This document shows, piece by piece, positions 5,698 through 9,061 of a DNA stretch of 9,061 nucleotides. The first letter of the stretch is position 1. Each line of letters starts with the position of its first letter. The stretch lies in contig CACYKX010000123.1 in NCBI GenBank assembly GCA_902775075.1, forward strand, positions 1 to 9,061. Reading direction: 5' to 3'. The notes beneath the pieces were generated by a model. It worked only from the letters and a program-made list of their open reading frames with translations, did not search any database and was not told where the DNA came from. A program made the translations under genes and the position numbers. This DNA is from an uncultured Prevotellaceae bacterium. GTDB taxonomy: Bacteria; Bacteroidota; Bacteroidia; Bacteroidales; Bacteroidaceae.

Positions 5698-7062
5698 ATG
5701 AAAAATTTAATATTGAGTTTAGCTCTGATGCTTTCTGCTTCGGCAAATGCACAAAACCCAATTATTCCGACTCGTTATACGGCCGATCCGGCTCCATTAG
5801 TCGTTAAGGATACACTTTATTTGTATGCTGATGTTGATGAACCAGGTGCAGATTTCTTTTGGATGTATCAATGGAGAGTTTATTCTACCACAGACATGGT
5901 AAACTGGACAGACCATGGAGAACTCCTAGGACTGGATAGCTTTACTTGGGCAGATGACCGTGCATGGGCTACCCAATGTTGTGAGCGTAATGGAAAATAT
6001 TATTGGTATATCTGTGCCCATTCCAAGTTGTCGGGGGGGATGGCTATTGGTGTTGCCGTTGCCGATAGTCCGACGGGGCCATTCAAAGATGCGTTGGGAA
6101 AGCCTCTCTATGATGATGGAAAATGGGACAATATAGATCCTACCGTTCTCGTTGATGGTAAAAATGCATATCTTGTATGGGGTAATCCGGAGATTCATCA
6201 AGCGAAATTAAATGATGATATGGTCAGCTTCGATGGTGAGGTTACTCTTATCAATCAGAGTGAAAAGAGTTTTGGTGCACCTTCACCGGCAAATCGCGTG
6301 AAAGGTAAGAAATACGAAGATATCTATACCGAAGGCCCTTGGCTTTCTAAACGAGGTAAAAATTATTATCTGCTTTATGCAGCAGGTGGTGTGCCGGAGC
6401 ATATTGCATATTCTATGAGTAAGAAACCTTTAGGCCCTTGGACATATAAAGGTACTATTATGCCTCAGTTGAATTCTACTAACTCGTTTACAAATCACTG
6501 TGGAGTTGTGGATTTCAAGGGACATAGTTATTTCTTCTATCATACAGGAAATCTTCCTGGTGGTGGCGGATTTGACAGAAGTACTGCTATCGAAGAATTC
6601 AAATATAATGCAGATGGTACATTCCCAACGATTATGCCAACGAAGGAAGGCGTAAAACCTATCGCAACATTTGATCCGTTCAAACGTGTTGAGGCTGAGA
6701 CAATTGGTGACTCTAAAGGGATTACTACAGAACAAAACGTAAAGGATGGTGTGTATGTAACGGATATTAAAAATGGTAGTTGGATAAAAGTTCGCAATGT
6801 TGATTTGAAGAATGGAGCCGCTAATATTTCTGTTCAGGTAGCAAGTGCTTCTCAGGGTGGATATATTGATGTCTATGCAGATAGTATCAGCAAAACTCCT
6901 ATGGCAGTTATTCCTGTTGCTAAGACAGGTGGTTGGGAATATTGGACCGTGCTGAATGCAGAACTACATAATTGTCCTTCTGGTGTACATGATATTATCT
7001 TCGCCTTTAGAGGTCAGAAAGGTCGAAAACTGATGAATTTTAATTGGTGGGAAATGAAATAA
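5698..7062 (+). CDS. Secreted GH43 glycosidase with C-terminal CBM6, probable arabinoxylan alpha-L-arabinofuranosidase
   Basis: The protein is 454 residues. Residues 1-18 form a Sec signal peptide (cleavage likely after ANA, before Gln19). About 20-320 is a five-bladed beta-propeller GH43 domain carrying the inverting catalytic set: Asp30 (RYTADPAP, general base), Asp147 (WDNIDPTV, pKa modulator) and Glu212 (IYTEGPW, general acid). His267 (NHCGVVDFKG) fits the conserved metal-coordinating position. About 328-454 is a CBM6 (FKRVEAETI at its start, NGSWIKVRNVDL in the middle, NFNWWEM at the end), a xylan/arabinan-binding beta-sandwich. The TADPAPLV start, the STTDMVNWTDHG strand and a C-terminal CBM6 resemble GH43 subfamily 29 (XynD/AXH-type) arabinofuranohydrolases; the subfamily is from memory and xylosidase activity is the main alternative. 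It sits 30 bases after the esterase and 25 before the GH97 gene, same strand. Confidence 0.9.
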   Translation: MKNLILSLALMLSASANAQNPIIPTRYTADPAPLVVKDTLYLYADVDEPGADFFWMYQWRVYSTTDMVNWTDHGELLGLDSFTWADDRAWATQCCERNGKYYWYICAHSKLSGGMAIGVAVADSPTGPFKDALGKPLYDDGKWDNIDPTVLVDGKNAYLVWGNPEIHQAKLNDDMVSFDGEVTLINQSEKSFGAPSPANRVKGKKYEDIYTEGPWLSKRGKNYYLLYAAGGVPEHIAYSMSKKPLGPWTYKGTIMPQLNSTNSFTNHCGVVDFKGHSYFFYHTGNLPGGGGFDRSTAIEEFKYNADGTFPTIMPTKEGVKPIATFDPFKRVEAETIGDSKGITTEQNVKDGVYVTDIKNGSWIKVRNVDLKNGAANISVQVASASQGGYIDVYADSISKTPMAVIPVAKTGGWEYWTVLNAELHNCPSGVHDIIFAFRGQKGRKLMNFNWWEMK

Positions 7063-7087
7063 TAAATCGATATAAGAAAATTTGAAT

Positions 7088-9028
7088 ATGAAAAAAATAT
7101 GTTTTGCACTCTTTGCTGCTTTGATGGTTATGCCTTCATTTGCAGCAGAGAAACAGGTAAGTAGTCCTAATGGTAAAATCGTTGTTACTGTAAAAGATGA
7201 TGGAGGTACTCCATCTTATCAGGTAACTTTAGGTGGTGTAGAGTTCATCAAAACATCTCCGTTAGGATTGGTTACAGACGCAAGTGATTTGTCTTCAGGG
7301 TTGACGTTGACAGAGAACGGAATGGTAAAGAAGATCAACGATAGCTATAGCTTGAAAACCATAAAGCGAAGCCATGTCGACTATGAAGCTAATGAGTTGA
7401 CATGCAGTTTTAAAAAAGAAGATAAAAAGGTACTTGATATTATCTTTCGCGTAAGTGATAATGATGTCGCATTCTGCTACCGAATTTATCCTAAAGGAGA
7501 AAGACTCCGTTGTGTAGTCAAAGAAGAGAAATCAAGTTTTGTATTACCAGAAGGTTCTACAAGTTTTCTTTGTCCACAGTCTACCCCGATGCATGGATTT
7601 GCAAGCACATCACCAAGTTATGAAACTCCATATACTGTAGATGATGCAATAGGTAAGAATGGATGGGGAGAAGGATATACTTTTCCATGTCTTTTCAAGA
7701 ATAGTTCAAAAGGATGGATTTTGATATCAGAAACTGGTGTTGATGGAAACTATTGTGCAAGTAGATTGATGGGAAAATCTGATGGTACTTATACTATTGG
7801 TTTTCCTCAGGCTGGAGAGATGAATGGACAAGGAAGTGTATCTCCGGCTGTAGGTCTTCCTGCTACAACACCATGGAGAACGATAACCCTTGGTACCACT
7901 TTGAAACCAATTGTAGAGACAACGGTACCTTTCGACCTTGTAAGTCCTAAGTATGAAGCTTCAAGAGATTATCAATATGGTAAAGGGGTGTGGAGTTGGA
8001 TTATTCAGATGGATGGATATACAACATATCCAGAACAGAAACGATATATCGATTTTGCTGCCGCAATGGGATATAAGACCGTGTTAATCGATGCTCTTTG
8101 GGATACCCAGATCGGTCGCGATAGTATTGCAGCATTGGCTCGCTATGGTGCTTCTAAGAATGTTGCTCTTTTCTTGTGGTATAATTCCAACGGAGCTTGG
8201 AATGATGCTCCACAGGGCCCTCGTGGCATTATGGATAATGTAATTGCACGTCGCAAGGAGATGAAGTGGATGCAAAGTATTGGTATACGAGGCATCAAGG
8301 TTGACTTCTTCGGTGGTGACAAGCAAGCAATGATGAAAGTGTATGAAGAGATACTTTCTGATGCAAATGATTATGGAATAGAATGTATTTTCCATGGTTG
8401 TACATTGCCACGTGGATGGGAGCGTATGTATCCTAATTATGTAGCAAGTGAGGCCGTTCTTGCTAGTGAAAATTTACATTTCGGTCAGGGAAGTTGTGAT
8501 AATGAAGCCTTCAATGGATGTTTGCATCCATTTATCCGCAATACTGTGGGAAGTATGGACTTTGGTGGAAGTGCTCTAAACAAACACTATGGTCGTGATA
8601 ATGTACATGGTACAACCCGAGTAACTTCAGATGTTTATGCGTTGGCAACAGCAGTATTGTTCCAAAGCGCAGACCAGCATTTCGCGTTGGCCCCTAATAA
8701 TTTACAGGATGCTCCGAAGTGGGCTATGAATTTCATGAAGGAGGTTCCTACAACATGGGATGATGTTAAGTTTGTTGAAGGTTATCCTGGTAAGTATGTT
8801 GTGATTGCTCGCCGATGTGGTGATAAGTGGTATGTTGCTGGTATCAATGCTCAGAATAAGACTTTGAAGAAAGAGATTTATCTTCCGATGTTGGAAAGCG
8901 GCAAAAACTATCGTTTATATTCAGACAACGCAAAGTTGGAAGGTAGTGTTAAACAAATAAAGATTTCTAAAACCCGAAAGGTTACCGTAACGATCCCGAA
9001 GAATGGCGGATGGCTATTGGTGAAGTAA
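7088..9028 (+). CDS. Secreted GH97 glycosidase of the retaining type (alpha-galactosidase or beta-L-arabinopyranosidase candidate)
   Basis: The protein is 646 residues from ATG 7088. A Sec signal peptide (1-19 or 20, MKKICFALFAALMVMPSFA) leads into the GH97 N-terminal beta-sandwich (about 23-285, starting VSSPNGKIVVTV). A TIM barrel (about 293-560) and a C-terminal beta domain (about 565-646, ending GGWLLVK) follow. Asp406 in GIKVDFFGGD sits where retaining GH97 enzymes carry the nucleophile; inverting SusB-type enzymes lack it. Glu461 (ASEN), 55 residues on, matches the spacing I recall to the acid/base of characterised retaining members. Glu455 and Glu215 (LISETG) are candidate calcium ligands. 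Retaining members are alpha-galactosidases, some with beta-L-arabinopyranosidase activity, so the SusB alpha-glucosidase label would probably be wrong. A TTG two codons upstream (7082) is a less likely start. It is third in the operon, 25 bases after the GH43 stop. Confidence 0.9.
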   Translation: MKKICFALFAALMVMPSFAAEKQVSSPNGKIVVTVKDDGGTPSYQVTLGGVEFIKTSPLGLVTDASDLSSGLTLTENGMVKKINDSYSLKTIKRSHVDYEANELTCSFKKEDKKVLDIIFRVSDNDVAFCYRIYPKGERLRCVVKEEKSSFVLPEGSTSFLCPQSTPMHGFASTSPSYETPYTVDDAIGKNGWGEGYTFPCLFKNSSKGWILISETGVDGNYCASRLMGKSDGTYTIGFPQAGEMNGQGSVSPAVGLPATTPWRTITLGTTLKPIVETTVPFDLVSPKYEASRDYQYGKGVWSWIIQMDGYTTYPEQKRYIDFAAAMGYKTVLIDALWDTQIGRDSIAALARYGASKNVALFLWYNSNGAWNDAPQGPRGIMDNVIARRKEMKWMQSIGIRGIKVDFFGGDKQAMMKVYEEILSDANDYGIECIFHGCTLPRGWERMYPNYVASEAVLASENLHFGQGSCDNEAFNGCLHPFIRNTVGSMDFGGSALNKHYGRDNVHGTTRVTSDVYALATAVLFQSADQHFALAPNNLQDAPKWAMNFMKEVPTTWDDVKFVEGYPGKYVVIARRCGDKWYVAGINAQNKTLKKEIYLPMLESGKNYRLYSDNAKLEGSVKQIKISKTRKVTVTIPKNGGWLLVK

Positions 9029-9034
9029 TTTAAT

Positions 9035-9061
9035 ATGATAAAAAGATATATGAAACAATTC
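9035..9061 (+). CDS. Start of a further operon gene (partial, 3' end outside window)
   Basis: An ATG at 9035, six bases after the GH97 stop, opens a frame reading MIKRYMKQF to the window edge. A second in-frame ATG lies at 9050. The basic opening residues would suit the beginning of a signal peptide, like the preceding three genes. Nine residues are too few to name a product, and even its being a gene rests mainly on position and spacing. Confidence 0.45.

Noticed and set aside
5926..6797. Several minus-strand and one plus-strand frames inside the GH43 gene
   Set aside because: All overlap the GH43 coding frame, which carries the full catalytic set and a CBM6; the shadows show nothing recognisable.
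7082..7087. TTG at 7082 as the GH97 start
   Set aside because: The ATG at 7088 gives a standard signal peptide (MKKICFAL) and ATG is strongly preferred; the TTG only adds two residues.
8084..8395. Minus-strand frame inside the GH97 gene
   Set aside because: It is antisense to the catalytic barrel and has no recognisable domain or promoter.

Overview
The window looks like chromosomal DNA from a Bacteroidales bacterium, most likely the Prevotella group. I base this on AT-rich leaders without Shine-Dalgarno sequences, Bacteroidetes-type promoters (-7 element TAnnTTTG), the gene order tadA <-> yraN-birA-pyrH, and an operon of secreted hemicellulose-degrading enzymes. Genus is inferred from general character only; no rRNA or marker comparison was possible.

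Left part (1-1009): the 3' end of a coiled-coil surface-type protein closes with a strong intrinsic terminator. It is followed by about 600 bp without a convincing gene. That gap holds a degenerate array of five 22-bp repeats (669-778) and a 12-bp perfect palindrome.

Housekeeping part (1010-4324): tadA (tRNA adenosine deaminase) on the minus strand diverges from yraN-birA-pyrH on the plus strand. The two sides share a short promoter region in which both -7 boxes lie in a perfect 11-bp inverted repeat. pyrH converges on a cytoplasmic-type FKBP peptidyl-prolyl isomerase, with a hairpin between them that may end transcription both ways. The isomerase in turn diverges from crcB, a fluoride channel.

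Right part (4325-9061): a promoter with a good -7 box and a 14-bp perfect palindrome with a central CG just upstream (LacI-operator-like) precedes three secreted enzymes in close tandem: a CE1 esterase with an N-terminal beta-sandwich domain, a GH43 enzyme with a C-terminal CBM6 (probable arabinofuranosidase), and a GH97 enzyme with the aspartate nucleophile of the retaining branch (probable alpha-galactosidase or beta-L-arabinopyranosidase). A further reading frame begins at the right edge. Together these would strip acyl, arabinosyl and galactosyl-type decorations from a branched arabinoxylan. No SusC/SusD pair, endo-xylanase or regulator gene is inside the window, so any full polysaccharide utilization locus would have to extend to the right.

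I did not find a clearly new biological system. The items most worth a second look are the 22-bp repeat array, the mirrored tadA/yraN promoter and the LacI-like palindrome in front of the glycan operon.
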